Notes: generated by a model from the sequence alone, not told the origin. Shown: positions 19,061-27,958, counted from the stretch's first letter. The stretch: 64,000 nucleotides of DNA from an uncultured Bacteroides sp. (GCF_947632445.1 NZ_CANRPM010000006.1:1-64000), one strand, 5' to 3'. Program-made: numbers and translations.

Positions 19061-20125
19061 ATGGATTTTAAAGACGTAATATTGCAATTATCAGATAAGA
19101 TATCGAAGCAAATAGATGGAATATCTACAGAAGAGGCTACAAAGACAGCTTTTATTATGCCGATGATTTCTGCACTTGGGTATGATGTGTTCAATCCTTT
19201 TGAGGTAATGCCGGAAATGGACTGCGACCTTGCAAAGAGGGGTGAAAAGATAGACTATGCTATTATGAAAGATGGGAAGCCGATTATTCTTATTGAATGC
19301 AAACATTGCAAACAGAACTTAACTCTGCATAATACGCAGCTTGCAAGATATTACATTGCTTCAAATGCTCGTTTTGGAATACTGACAAACGGAATAGAAT
19401 ACCGTTTTTACACAGACATTCATAAAGTGAATGTAATGGATGAAAATCCTTTCATGGTGATAAATATGCTTGGTCTGTCAGACACCGACATAGAACAATT
19501 AAAGAGTTTCCACAAATCGTATTTCGATGAGAAAGCGATATTAAGTACAGCACAGGAATTACAGATCACCATTCAGGTAAAAAAATTGCTTGAACAGAAT
19601 TTCAAACAACCGGGAGATGAATTTACAAGATATTTTGTCCGCTGTTTGAATGATTGGAAGTCAAATCAAAAACTGATAGAACAGTATAAGCCAATTATCA
19701 AAAAGACTATCGCATCTGTTATTGGGGATATGATTTCTGATAGACTTTCTACAGCTATGAAAGTAGAAGAAAGTGAGCCGTCAGGAACAGATGGGAATGT
19801 GGCAATAGATGGAACGCGTGGAGTTGTTACAACACAGGAAGAAATAGACGCTTACCATATTGTCAGAGATATTTTAAAGCAATATACGAAAGAAGAACGT
19901 ATTCAATATAGAGACTTCAAAAGCTATTTTGCCATTAATCTTGACGGGATATTCTGGCACTGGATATGCAGGCTATCATTGAAGCCATATAGTAAACGCA
20001 TGGGCATTCCGATTAACGGTTATGGTAGCTGCGAATGGATTAAACTTGACACTATAGAAGATATACGCAAGCATCAAGACAAGCTAAAGATTGGACTTGA
20101 TGTAGCACTGGCGGCAAACGAATAG
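19061..20125 (+). CDS. HsdR N-terminal-domain-like nuclease (standalone restriction-type protein)
   Basis: The first 150 residues match the type I restriction HsdR N-terminal nuclease domain: EATKTAFIMPMISALGYDVFNP, then the PD-(D/E)xK core EKIDYAIMKDGKPIILIECK with Asp and the ExK pair. The helicase motor of a true HsdR is absent; the C-terminal 130 residues (YRDFKSYFAINLDGIFWHWICR) form a small separate domain seen in standalone members. It is transcribed against the tail genes from its own promoter and is closed off by a terminator, the pattern of a prophage cargo (moron) gene. DNA cleavage in anti-phage defence is a reasonable guess, not shown here. Confidence 0.75.
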   Translation: MDFKDVILQLSDKISKQIDGISTEEATKTAFIMPMISALGYDVFNPFEVMPEMDCDLAKRGEKIDYAIMKDGKPIILIECKHCKQNLTLHNTQLARYYIASNARFGILTNGIEYRFYTDIHKVNVMDENPFMVINMLGLSDTDIEQLKSFHKSYFDEKAILSTAQELQITIQVKKLLEQNFKQPGDEFTRYFVRCLNDWKSNQKLIEQYKPIIKKTIASVIGDMISDRLSTAMKVEESEPSGTDGNVAIDGTRGVVTTQEEIDAYHIVRDILKQYTKEERIQYRDFKSYFAINLDGIFWHWICRLSLKPYSKRMGIPINGYGSCEWIKLDTIEDIRKHQDKLKIGLDVALAANE

Positions 20126-20156
20126 GAACAGAACTAACATCAAATAATATTTGAAT

Positions 20157-20481
20157 ATGAATAAGATTTTACTTGTCTTACTTGTGATTGTTTTATCAAT
20201 GTCTGGATGCACTCATAAAACAGACATACGTAATACAAAGTGGCAGTCTATTGACTCTTTAAATTTGATTGAATTTTAGAGATTCAACATGTTTATTTGT
20301 AGATATATCAGAATACACCGGTTATAAGGATTCGATATGGGCTGAATACACAAATATACAAGATACGATTACTTTTATTCCATTACAAGAATATATCACT
20401 TTTGATGCTCGTTTCCTTGTAACTGATAGCGGTTTAGTAAATCTAAACAGCCGTATAGTCGTTGCTAATAGAATTGAGTAA
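20157..20481 (+). pseudogene. Small lipoprotein gene, frameshifted
   Basis: The ATG at 20157 encodes a signal peptide with lipobox LSMSGC, then reaches TAG at 20279 after 40 residues. A second frame (20269-20481) continues smoothly with a 70-residue beta-rich segment (ITFIPLQEYITFDARFLVTD) and no good start. A +1 shift near 20265-20275, within TTTGATTGAATTTT, would join them to one lipoprotein of about 107 residues. It follows the HsdR-like gene by 31 bases and shares its promoter and terminator. Surface lipoproteins of prophages often block superinfection; that role is conjecture here. Confidence 0.6.
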
Positions 20482-20500
20482 TGTCCTATTTTTAATATTT

Positions 20501-20537
20501 ATCGGGGATAACAAAAGTGTTTCCCCGATATTTTTTT
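20501..20537. terminator. Bidirectional terminator closing the plus-strand cargo insert
   Basis: ATCGGGGA (20501-20508) pairs with TCCCCGAT (20522-20529), followed by seven T on the plus strand and A/T-rich sequence on the other side. It separates the convergent cargo and tail genes. Confidence 0.85.
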
Positions 20538-20555
20538 GCCTTATATGTTCTATTA

Positions 20556-21281
20556 TTAAGAGCCTCCTTTCAGCAAACTTAGTATTAGTTCGCGATTCTT
20601 AGGATCGTCAGCATTGATGATTTCCTGATTATCAACAATGCCAAGCTTCTTCCTTTCTTCGGGCGACAAGTAAATGGATGTGATGGAGTCGGTCATCAAC
20701 ATTTGGAGGTTGGCGTAACTGATACCCCAGACTACGTATTCCATACTCCATCCATATCGTTGACAGGCCCAGTCGATAATGGTACCATAGGTACTCTTCC
20801 CGCAGAAAGAAAGGTTGCCGGTGTTATTCTTTATCGCCATTACTCGTTTGCGCTCCGCATGTTCTTTATCCAATCCAAGGTGAATGATATATTCTGGCAC
20901 ATTTTCATGGTTGAGCGTAATGACCAGAAGCTGCGCAAGTTCTTCATTATTAAGGCTATTTTGGAACAGGTCTGCACGTTTGCTTACTTTCTCTTCATTT
21001 TGGATGTCACATTTTCGTTTTAAGCTATGATAGGCCAGTATTCTACATACAAGTTCTTTCTTGTCTGATGCGAGCCTATATGCTTCAAGATACGGATTGG
21101 ATGATAGAATTTGTTTATTCACTCCGAGGCTATTTGTGAGGCGTGAAAGTAAATAGATCTTTCCGAGAGTAGGCGGGTACAGATAGAAACGTTCTCGACC
21201 GATGCAAAAACTTACAGGCTTCTCCATGATGGTGTCGGCGATGTTCATTTCAATGGTTTCTTTGTCATCCATTTCTTTCAT
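20556..21281 (-). CDS. Putative tail assembly chaperone
   Basis: ATG at 21281 (MKEMDDKET) is used; a start further upstream would lie inside a terminator T run. The 241-residue protein lies between the tail tube gene and the tape measure gene (across the cargo insert), where siphoviruses keep the tail assembly chaperone. It is helical, soluble and low in repeats, with CIGRERFYLYPPTLGKIYLLSRL near the N-terminus, typical of Bacteroides phage proteins in this position. No second frameshift product (GT type) was found. Confidence 0.6.
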   Translation of the reverse strand: MKEMDDKETIEMNIADTIMEKPVSFCIGRERFYLYPPTLGKIYLLSRLTNSLGVNKQILSSNPYLEAYRLASDKKELVCRILAYHSLKRKCDIQNEEKVSKRADLFQNSLNNEELAQLLVITLNHENVPEYIIHLGLDKEHAERKRVMAIKNNTGNLSFCGKSTYGTIIDWACQRYGWSMEYVVWGISYANLQMLMTDSITSIYLSPEERKKLGIVDNQEIINADDPKNRELILSLLKGGS

Positions 21282-21293
21282 ACGGTTGGCATA

Positions 21294-21323
21294 AAAAAAC
21301 ACGTGGGTACAAAGCCCCCACGT
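21294..21323 (-). terminator. Terminator between tail tube and chaperone genes
   Basis: On the minus strand ACGTGGG...CCCACGT (plus-strand arms 21301-21307 and 21317-21323) is followed by seven T (21292-21299 region). It probably lowers expression downstream of the abundant tube protein. Confidence 0.7.
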
Positions 21324-21377
21324 TTGGCAAATTCATTAATCATACGGTTTTTATACTGTCAACTATGTGTAATTCAG

Positions 21378-21836
21378 TTAATCAGCTACAATCTTTTGGA
21401 TTTTGACAGCTTCACCGGCTTCGGCTTTCAGCACGTCAAAGGTGTAGATCTTTACAATGCCGTTTTCTACGTCATACGTCTTTTGTACATTCACTGATGA
21501 CCTACCGATCTCTATTCCTAAAGATTCTGGGTTTTCAGGAGTAACACGGACTGCATATTCATCTGCAACAACCCCATCAGTGTCAACAATGGGATCTGTT
21601 CGCTCCGGTACCTGTCTAACATTGAAAGTTAGCTGATAGGTGTTCTTCTTGTACTTGACAGCTTCATTCTCGCCGCCTTCAATTTTGGCTTCCATTTTGT
21701 CTCCTTGCGTAGTGGTGAGCTGCGTAGTTCCTTCTACAGGAGTAGCAAATTCTTGCCATTCGCCTTCTCCTAAACCAAGTTTCTTCACTTCAATCTTGGG
21801 TTGTCCCCATGATACAGTTACAGTTTTTTCTGTCAT
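21378..21836 (-). CDS. Major tail tube protein
   Basis: The 152-residue product is beta-rich with short strands and a hairpin loop region (TTQLTTTQGDKMEAKIEGGENEAV), typical of siphophage tail tube proteins. It lies after the tail terminator-like gene and before the chaperone and tape measure genes. It ends in front of a terminator, which fits a highly expressed structural gene. No Ig-like extension is present. Confidence 0.7.
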   Translation of the reverse strand: MTEKTVTVSWGQPKIEVKKLGLGEGEWQEFATPVEGTTQLTTTQGDKMEAKIEGGENEAVKYKKNTYQLTFNVRQVPERTDPIVDTDGVVADEYAVRVTPENPESLGIEIGRSSVNVQKTYDVENGIVKIYTFDVLKAEAGEAVKIQKIVAD

Positions 21837-21840
21837 GATA

Positions 21841-22239
21841 TTATTCGTTTACTTGTTTATACAATAATTTGTTATTGATGAAATGTTCGTCTTTCCCGTT
21901 GACGGGCATCACCCGCTGCTTGTCGAGCGTAAAGCGGAAACCAGCCCCACGTCCAACCTTAAGGACTTCAATGGCTATTTTGCAAAGTTCACGACACCGA
22001 GGATCATTCACTTCAGCCTGTCTGTTACGGATATTATCTTTCACGTAGATGTTCACATTTATAAAAGCCTGCTGTATCTGACCGCTTCCGTTGTCAAGGA
22101 TAGATATAACAATGTCCTCTTTGTCAGAACCGGATGGCCTTTTGGACGCCTTACATAGTTTTCCTGTTACGGCATGCTCCAATGCGGAGCCTTTGATGTG
22201 ATTGTAGATGTCATCTTTGATTTCAATATCCGATTTCAT
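21841..22239 (-). CDS. Tail terminator-like protein
   Basis: The 132-residue product has an alpha/beta pattern with DIVISILDNGSGQIQQAFINVNIYVKD, resembling tail-completion/terminator proteins, which have a central sheet and cap the tail tube. It starts inside the end of the upstream neck gene (4-base overlap). The order neck, terminator, tube is standard for this phage type. Confidence 0.55.
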   Translation of the reverse strand: MKSDIEIKDDIYNHIKGSALEHAVTGKLCKASKRPSGSDKEDIVISILDNGSGQIQQAFINVNIYVKDNIRNRQAEVNDPRCRELCKIAIEVLKVGRGAGFRFTLDKQRVMPVNGKDEHFINNKLLYKQVNE

Positions 22240-22697
22240 AAGGCTATTTGCGATTTAAGTTTCTGCATCATACTTGGAAATTGCTGGCGTGCGAACAGTT
22301 CGGCGGATGCAAGTACCACTTTGTTGTCCATCGCTTCCACGTATTCGGCATAGGTCATACCTGCTACCACGACAAGCACATATCCGCTACGGTACTTATT
22401 GGCGATTTCTTCAGCAAGAGCCTTTCCTGTTTCAGATCCTTCGGAACCATTCTTTACAACGCTGAAATCTGAATACTTGATTATTTTTCCTTCAGAATCA
22501 GTGACATAGCCGATTGAACTTCTTAGATTTCCGGTACGGTCTATCCAGCTTTCTTCAGGTGACCTGTCACGTGCCTCGATGATACATTCCTCGCCAAGAT
22601 GTGATAGGGCACGCAGCATTAATCTATTTACCCTATCAATCTCTTGGATGATGGTGTCATGGATGGACGATTCAGATGTAACTCGTTTTATACCCAC
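22236..22697 (-). CDS. Neck protein (HK97 gp10-like)
   Basis: Start is GTG at 22697, overlapping the upstream gene by 10 bases; no better ATG precedes the conserved part. The 153-residue protein is helical at the N-terminus and carries DRSPEESWIDRTGNLRSSIGY, the TGxLRxSI signature of HK97 gp10-like tail-completion proteins. It would join the head completion proteins to the tail. Confidence 0.65.
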   Translation of the reverse strand: MGIKRVTSESSIHDTIIQEIDRVNRLMLRALSHLGEECIIEARDRSPEESWIDRTGNLRSSIGYVTDSEGKIIKYSDFSVVKNGSEGSETGKALAEEIANKYRSGYVLVVVAGMTYAEYVEAMDNKVVLASAELFARQQFPSMMQKLKSQIAL

Positions 22698-23017
22698 ATT
22701 CTTGCGTTAAGTTGCCCTCTTTGGAAACCAAGTACCTTGGCCTCCACGAGGATGCTTCCGTCTTTGCGGAAAACACGAACCCGTTCATCTCGTTTGAATT
22801 CTTTGCAATTCCGATCCATGTAGATGATGTACCGATAGACAAAAGTTGTTCCGTCATCAAAAACTATGACCTCAGCCTTCCCTCCGTTCGGTTCGCACCT
22901 GCAAGGTATTTCACCTGTAAACGATGTTTCGCCGGGATGAAAGTCTCCATTCTCGTCTTCATATCCTTCTGATGTTATCTGATAGGACAACGTATGAGGT
23001 CTGAATGATACAATCAT
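22688..23017 (-). CDS. Head closure-like protein
   Basis: The 109-residue product is beta-rich (GKAEVIVFDDGTTFVYRYIIYMD), as in the small barrel head-closure (stopper) proteins of siphophages. It lies between the connector-like gene and the gp10-like neck gene. The call rests on position and size. Confidence 0.55.
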   Translation of the reverse strand: MIVSFRPHTLSYQITSEGYEDENGDFHPGETSFTGEIPCRCEPNGGKAEVIVFDDGTTFVYRYIIYMDRNCKEFKRDERVRVFRKDGSILVEAKVLGFQRGQLNARMWV

Positions 23018-23019
23018 GG

Positions 23020-23343
23020 CTAATAGTTTACGAAGGTTACGGTAGGTCTCTTTTCATCGGTTACTTCATCTTCCCCAATGGAGGTATAGATGGAATTTGC
23101 GATCTTTAGAATGGAAGTCTTGTCTGACTGGCTGATTGATACTCCGCCCTCCGAAATATTGGGCGATGTAACCAATCCAACCAAGCAATCCGCAACGCAT
23201 CCACGAAAATCCTTTCCACGAGCTGTTTCAGGGTCAAATTCGTCATCCTTGTTCAGACCACGTACAATGAGTTTGTTTTCCAGATACCCGGTTGGTAAAG
23301 GATAGTGAATTTCGTCACGGAGTGCTTCGAGGATTGTTTTCAT
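23020..23343 (-). CDS. Head-tail connector-like protein
   Basis: The 107-residue product begins ILEALRDEIHYPLPTGYLENKLIVRGL, the short helical pattern of gp6/gp15-type head-tail adaptors in Bacteroides phages. It is directly downstream of the major capsid gene, with head closure and neck genes following. No other feature seen. Confidence 0.6.
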   Translation of the reverse strand: MKTILEALRDEIHYPLPTGYLENKLIVRGLNKDDEFDPETARGKDFRGCVADCLVGLVTSPNISEGGVSISQSDKTSILKIANSIYTSIGEDEVTDEKRPTVTFVNY

Positions 23344-23346
23344 ACC

Positions 23347-24654
23347 TTATTCAGATACATAAGACTCAACGGCTGCTTTCAGTTTGTTTTCTTTGGCATC
23401 ACTCAACTTGTTTACGGCTTCAATCAGAGCCTCGTCAGATGTCTTGGCATCGAAATTGGAGCCGGCAATCTTGTTCAGTTCAGCTACAAAGTTAGTCTTG
23501 GTATAAGCCTTTCCCCAAATGGTGATCTTTTCGTCGGAAACATCACTTGCTTCTGCCTCCGTGTCAACTTCCTGGGCCTCGGAAATGTCGAGAACATAGA
23601 TTTGGTCAACATCCTCGATGATAGGTGCCACGAAAGCCTGCCCGGCTGTGATTTCTCGCAACGGATTTGTCAAAGAGTATTTGGAAATGAGCTTAAACGC
23701 ATCCACTTCTTGATAGTCCACATTCTTCACGGGGTTCGTCTTTTCAGCCAAGCGGCCATAAACAAGCGTACCTACCACGTCGTTGCAAATGAAGACAAGG
23801 CGATTGGCATTCCAAGGCTTCATGGAAATCTTCTTTCCGTCCTTTTCGAAAATGACAGACCGGTCAATCACCTTGAACGAAATGCCATTGTTGTCATCGG
23901 CAAATGCCTCGTTGAACTTCGTAGCGGTAGGTGTGGGAAGAATGGTGTCTTTGGTGAAGGATTGACCATTATAGTTCGCCACAAGTTCTTTTGCCTCTTT
24001 CGTTTGGCGCAACTTGTCGTAAGTTGATTTTGCGATGCAAATTTGAATGACGGAATTGCCATCACCATCAGCCTTACTGATTACGCGTTTGATGTCCTCC
24101 AACGAAGGAAGCCCTTTGGTGGTTGCACCGAACGTGTTTGCGGCAAGATAGTTGAAGTTCAGTCGAAGCAATGCATTTGGGGTGTCTTCGTCCTTGATAG
24201 CCACATAGCCATTGGAAAGAGCAAACAAGAAGTTGTACTCGTTTCTTTCGTCAATGCCGACTGAACAGGCAACTGCGTCGTCAGACAACTTTTTCACAAT
24301 CTTCTGTGCATTTCCGCCCTGCGCTTCCATCACATTGATATTGTTGATGTCAGACTCCTTCAGGATTTTCGACATTCCGATTTTCGGTAACTTACCGTTA
24401 GCCGAAGCGATGCTGTCACGGCTCTTTACGGGAAGTTCAGAGTCAACAGCTACAAAGTCGGCGGCCACATAAGTGGTATTTACCGATGTGCTTTCCCATT
24501 TGTTGTCAGGAGAATACTCCTGTCTCAACATGGCATTTTCTCCTTTATGGAGATAGGTAAGGTTCTTGTTTCGTTTACCATTTACCTTTTCAATCAGTCG
24601 CTGAAGTTTCGGGAAAAACTTGGCGATATATTTTGCAAACAATGATTCATTCAT
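23347..24654 (-). CDS. Major capsid protein
   Basis: The 435-residue protein lies after the decoration-like gene and before the connector genes, the canonical capsid place. Its N-terminal 40 residues are basic and helical, and the body has the mixed alpha/beta look of large capsid proteins (ITAGQAFVAPIIEDVDQIYVLD near residues 345-366). A Glu/Lys-rich C-terminal extension of about 75 residues (GSNFDAKTSDEALIEAVNKL) resembles a small added helical domain. The exact fold family (HK97 or lambda E-like) was not determined. Confidence 0.75.
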   Translation of the reverse strand: MNESLFAKYIAKFFPKLQRLIEKVNGKRNKNLTYLHKGENAMLRQEYSPDNKWESTSVNTTYVAADFVAVDSELPVKSRDSIASANGKLPKIGMSKILKESDINNINVMEAQGGNAQKIVKKLSDDAVACSVGIDERNEYNFLFALSNGYVAIKDEDTPNALLRLNFNYLAANTFGATTKGLPSLEDIKRVISKADGDGNSVIQICIAKSTYDKLRQTKEAKELVANYNGQSFTKDTILPTPTATKFNEAFADDNNGISFKVIDRSVIFEKDGKKISMKPWNANRLVFICNDVVGTLVYGRLAEKTNPVKNVDYQEVDAFKLISKYSLTNPLREITAGQAFVAPIIEDVDQIYVLDISEAQEVDTEAEASDVSDEKITIWGKAYTKTNFVAELNKIAGSNFDAKTSDEALIEAVNKLSDAKENKLKAAVESYVSE

Positions 24655-24671
24655 ACGTTACCTCCTTTTTT

Positions 24672-25067
24672 TTAATCGTGTTCAAACACAAGGGTCGGCA
24701 CAGCGGCCTTCAGTGCATTCTTGATGCTATCCAATGGATAGGGACTTGCATTGTCATTCACTACGCCTGTGTGCATGATTGACACGAACGGTTCTTTTAC
24801 AGATTTGGTGGCTACACATACACCTACATACTCGTGACTGCCGGGAAGGGTGTCGTATGCGTCTCCTCCAGAGTTCAACGGCATCGGTTTGTAAGTGTCA
24901 CTTGCCGTGTCGCGAATAATGACGTGGCCGGCTCTGATGTATTCTCCTTTAAAGCCGCTTACGTCCAAAACTTTTCCGCCTTTTACACCGGCGATGTATT
25001 TGCGGATAACAATCGGGTCGTTATCGAAACCGAATGATTCAATGGTACCTACATCTACTGCTCCCAT
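24672..25067 (-). CDS. Capsid decoration-like protein
   Basis: The 131-residue protein is beta-rich with AGHVIIRDTASDTYKPMPL, resembling the lambda gpD-type decoration proteins and their Bacteroides counterparts (for example segment HEYVGVCVATKSVKEPFVSI). It is placed between scaffold-like and capsid genes, as gpD is. It probably stabilises the capsid. Confidence 0.6.
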   Translation of the reverse strand: MGAVDVGTIESFGFDNDPIVIRKYIAGVKGGKVLDVSGFKGEYIRAGHVIIRDTASDTYKPMPLNSGGDAYDTLPGSHEYVGVCVATKSVKEPFVSIMHTGVVNDNASPYPLDSIKNALKAAVPTLVFEHD

Positions 25068-25090
25068 TTTTTTCTTACTTTTTTTGAGTT

Positions 25091-25798
25091 TTACATATTT
25101 GCCAAAGCGTCAATTTCATCGTCGCTTAATGGCTCTTCTTTTGGCTTTCCTCCTCCTGCGGCAGGCGGATTTCCAAGTGTGGAAAGTCCGGCATTGGCGC
25201 GTTCTTGATTGTAAGCCTTCAAATCCGCTTCAACTTCGGAAATGAATTCATCGAACTCGTCGTCATTCTCAAACTTCATTTTTGAGAAACTCTTCAACGT
25301 GCGGGTTCCGAATGCTCCGGTGTCTTTCAGTATGGCTTCCAACTTAGCTTTCTGTTCGGATATTTTCTTTTCTCCTTCCAGTGCGGAAATCTTTCCGGTA
25401 AGCGTTTCGATGGTCTTCACCATACCTTTTGCCCATTCTGGAGTATCGTCTTCACTCTTCCCTTTGTTTGGTGGATTCTTTTTTGAACCAGTCTGACGCG
25501 TTCTTTGATCCGATATGTCTACATCGTCATCATTATCGTTATCGTCATCTGTTTCAGGGTGATTTTTCTTCCATTCGTCAAGCAAACGATTGGCTTGCGA
25601 CTGGCCGAAAGTGAGGTAAGGAAGAACCGCATCAATCTGCTCGTCAATCTCTGCGTTTACATCCTCTTCGGAGGCATCATCTGCGGATTTCAGGTTATCG
25701 GCAATCTTGGCAGCAATACCCTGAAGCTCCTTTTTGTTGAACCCTAACGCCTTCGCTTTAAGTTTCAACCTTACAAAAACTTGCTGTTTTCTGTTCAT
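25091..25798 (-). CDS. Scaffold-like phage protein
   Basis: ATG at 25798 (MNRKQQVFVRLKLKAKAL) gives 235 residues. The middle is acidic and disordered (DDDNDNDDDVDISD), followed by a coiled coil (VKTIETLTGKISALEGEKK) and a Gly/Pro-rich tail. A disordered, charged, coiled-coil protein before the capsid gene is typical of scaffolds. No protease motif was found. Confidence 0.6.
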   Translation of the reverse strand: MNRKQQVFVRLKLKAKALGFNKKELQGIAAKIADNLKSADDASEEDVNAEIDEQIDAVLPYLTFGQSQANRLLDEWKKNHPETDDDNDNDDDVDISDQRTRQTGSKKNPPNKGKSEDDTPEWAKGMVKTIETLTGKISALEGEKKISEQKAKLEAILKDTGAFGTRTLKSFSKMKFENDDEFDEFISEVEADLKAYNQERANAGLSTLGNPPAAGGGKPKEEPLSDDEIDALANM

Positions 25799-25925
25799 TG
25801 TTACTAATTTTGGTTTATGAAATAGCCTGCGAGCAATACATGCAAGCAGGCTATCATAGGACACATTTTTGTAGCAATGAAAGTCTTTACGAAAGTCCTG
25901 TAACATGTAGCTTCACATGTTGGGA

Positions 25926-25959
25926 CAAAGGTAAAAATAAAATAGCTGAAAAACAAACA
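25926..25959 (-). promoter_or_regulatory. Late promoter for the capsid operon
   Basis: Minus-strand TTTG (25954-25957), a 20-bp spacer and TACCTTTG (25926-25933). The -33 region lies in CTGAAAAACAAAC (25946-25958), shared with the promoters near 13.9 and 42.6 kb. Confidence 0.7.
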
Positions 25960-26039
25960 TTTTCTTTTATTTTTTTCGCCTCACTATGCAAATAAACAGG
26001 GTGAGGCGAACATTATATGCTTTCTTCTCAATACGAGAA

Positions 26040-26465
26040 CTATTTTATTTCTCTCATCTGAGAAGCTACTTTAACGGCTAATTGATATTGTGCGCTCTTT
26101 AAATATGAATTGAAGAACTCATATAAGATTACATCTGGATATGTATTCATCTCACCAAATCTCTCTACACTTACCTTTGACGGTGTATATCCCCTTTTCT
26201 TGCACAAAGCCGTGACTTGTCTCCCTAATTGAGGAAGGTCTTTTACGTAGATTGGGAGACCATTTCTTGAGACATAAGACGAAATAGTAGACCTACATCC
26301 ATGATCAATTTTGTTCTTCTCCAGATTTTTTACTTTTTCTTCAAGCAGACTCTGTCTTCTTTCAATCTCATTGATTTTGTTTTCATACTCAACATTCAGT
26401 TGAGCCATTTGCATGATAAGCTCGGCTTGTGTCATGCGTGGATAGTTGTTCTGATTTTCATCCAT
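26040..26465 (-). CDS. Coiled-coil protein with antirepressor-like C-terminus
   Basis: The 141-residue protein has an N-terminal coiled coil (residues 12-50) and then a domain similar to C-terminal antirepressor or KilAC-like modules (GLPIYVKDLPQLGRQVTALCKK, then YTPSKVSVERFGEMNTYPD). I cannot tell whether it binds DNA itself. It is a single-gene unit behind a class II early promoter (26509-26516). Confidence 0.5.
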   Translation of the reverse strand: MDENQNNYPRMTQAELIMQMAQLNVEYENKINEIERRQSLLEEKVKNLEKNKIDHGCRSTISSYVSRNGLPIYVKDLPQLGRQVTALCKKRGYTPSKVSVERFGEMNTYPDVILYEFFNSYLKSAQYQLAVKVASQMREIK

Positions 26466-26504
26466 TGCTACATTAATTTAGTTTGTTATTCAATATGTTT
26501 TGGA

Positions 26505-26590
26505 TATGTAAAAATACAAATAAATATTTGAATAACAATGATTTAGCGATATTTTTTTTCGATGAAAACAATAATATTTTTGATTTAACT
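26505..26590 (-). promoter_or_regulatory. Class II early promoter with upstream GATTTAACT element
   Basis: Minus strand TTG, 19-bp spacer, TATTTTTACATA (plus 26505-26516). GATTTAACT (plus 26582-26590) lies 65 bp upstream of the -7 box. Confidence 0.65.
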
Positions 26591-26745
26591 TTTATCTGAA
26601 AGCAGATGAAAAAGCAGAACAGATTTTTCAATTTAGCTTTAATGCAAGCAAATAACTATTATAACAGACAATCTTCTATAGTTTTACCAAATTGTCTCCG
26701 ATGGATAAAGATCCTAATTTGAGAGCAAATCACAACTTGCAGAAA

Positions 26746-27087
26746 TCATCTAAGAAGGATTAACGAGCAACTGACAAGCAGGGCAGCTACGGCAGCTATG
26801 GCAGCGATAATTCCAGATACCGCTGCAACCTTGCTCCAGTCAACGGGGTTACTTAGGCTTGGATTGTCATACAAATACAGCCCTCCTTTTTCGGTAAGCC
26901 TCGCAGATTCCACTCCACCGCCTTCTACAAATGCGCCATGAGCAAGACCCTTATCATGCAGGGAGAGGATGGCAAGCACATACTCATCCGACTTGACGGC
27001 TGTTTGCCCGTCCGTCAGACCGGCAGAAAGCATAAACAAAACTTTCTTTTCCGTTTTTGAAAGCCTGATACGTTCCATATTATCCAT
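26746..27087 (-). CDS. Phage protein with C-terminal TM helix
   Basis: The 113-residue product has a winged-helix-like N-terminal region (LSKTEKKVLFMLSAG, then LHDKGLAHGAFVEGGG) and a C-terminal membrane segment (VAAVSGIIAAIAAVAALLVS, about residues 86-105). A winged-helix-like domain anchored to the membrane suggests tail-anchored binding, but the family is not recognised. Confidence 0.5.
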   Translation of the reverse strand: MDNMERIRLSKTEKKVLFMLSAGLTDGQTAVKSDEYVLAILSLHDKGLAHGAFVEGGGVESARLTEKGGLYLYDNPSLSNPVDWSKVAAVSGIIAAIAAVAALLVSCSLILLR

Positions 27088-27152
27088 TATCTTTTATGAA
27101 CGGGTTATTGCCGTTTTTTATAGAATCTCTTAACCATGTTTTCGCTAATATG

Positions 27153-27467
27153 CTATTCTTTGTCACCGTACTTTTCGATCCACGCATCCAATGCTTCATG
27201 GCTTGAAAAGTCGATTTGAGGGGTGCTTTTGCTGTTGTCGAAGAAAAGCCCGTCAAACAATTCTTCCAAAGTTGCCATTCTTGCCGTCATGTCGTTATCA
27301 ACAAGCACGAATTGAGGATAACCGACACATGCCCCCTCCAGCTTCTTGTGCCAAACATGGAACGCCATATAACCTTTCCATTCCTTTTCAAACAGACAAC
27401 GATTGAAGCCTATGGTTTTTGCATAGGCAAACGCTGCTTTTTGGTATTTCGCTATTTCCTTTTTCAT
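27153..27467 (-). CDS. Hypothetical phage protein
   Basis: The 104-residue product is not recognised. It is helical at the N-terminus, rich in aromatics (WKGYMAFHVWHKKLEG), and ends in acidic charged residues. It lies between the membrane-anchored gene and the plus-strand small gene. No promoter or motif could be assigned. Confidence 0.5.
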   Translation of the reverse strand: MKKEIAKYQKAAFAYAKTIGFNRCLFEKEWKGYMAFHVWHKKLEGACVGYPQFVLVDNDMTARMATLEELFDGLFFDNSKSTPQIDFSSHEALDAWIEKYGDKE

Positions 27468-27661
27468 GTTGTAAAGATAGTGCTATTTCCCGAACCTCTC
27501 AACTATCCCTCCAATAATTTCAGTATTAACCATGAGATTGTCCACACGGAGTATCATTATGTTTCTTGAAACATGTATCCTGTTATACCCATACACAAAT
27601 CATACATTTCTGAGGCTGTTATTTTTATCAGAGTATATCTTAATTTCTCAAACAAAATCCG

Positions 27662-27669
27662 TATATTTG
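27662..27669 (+). promoter_or_regulatory. -7 box for the plus-strand 75-residue gene
   Basis: TATATTTG matches TAnnTTTG and lies 62 bases before the ATG at 27731. The -33 box is weak. Confidence 0.5.
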
Positions 27670-27730
27670 CATTATAAATAAAGACCTAAACATTATTTAT
27701 ACAATCCTTGAAGCAAATTAAGATGTTAAT

Positions 27731-27958
27731 ATGACAGACAAAGAATTTATAGAAAAAAAACGGCGTGAGATGAAAGAGGAATTGACCACCGAAATGCATG
27801 CAGAGTTATTGGATGGAGAAATATCAAGGTTTGACCTCTGTGTAATGGGTGTGTTCGCCCAAATTCGCAGAGGAGTTGCTAAAAATGTAGCCCTGAAAAG
27901 ATACGGAATATCGGAAGAAGAATACGATGCAAATATCAATCGGGTACTATCTGAATAA
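27731..27958 (+). CDS. Small plus-strand phage protein
   Basis: The 75-residue charged, helical product (MTDKEFIEKKRREMKEEL) is one of the few plus-strand genes within the late region. It has its own -7 box and ends 12 bases inside the opposing minor head gene. The family is not recognised. The C-terminal part (NVALKRYGISEEEYDANINRVL) recalls small DNA-binding or antitoxin helical proteins, but this is weak. Confidence 0.55.
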   Translation: MTDKEFIEKKRREMKEELTTEMHAELLDGEISRFDLCVMGVFAQIRRGVAKNVALKRYGISEEEYDANINRVLSE

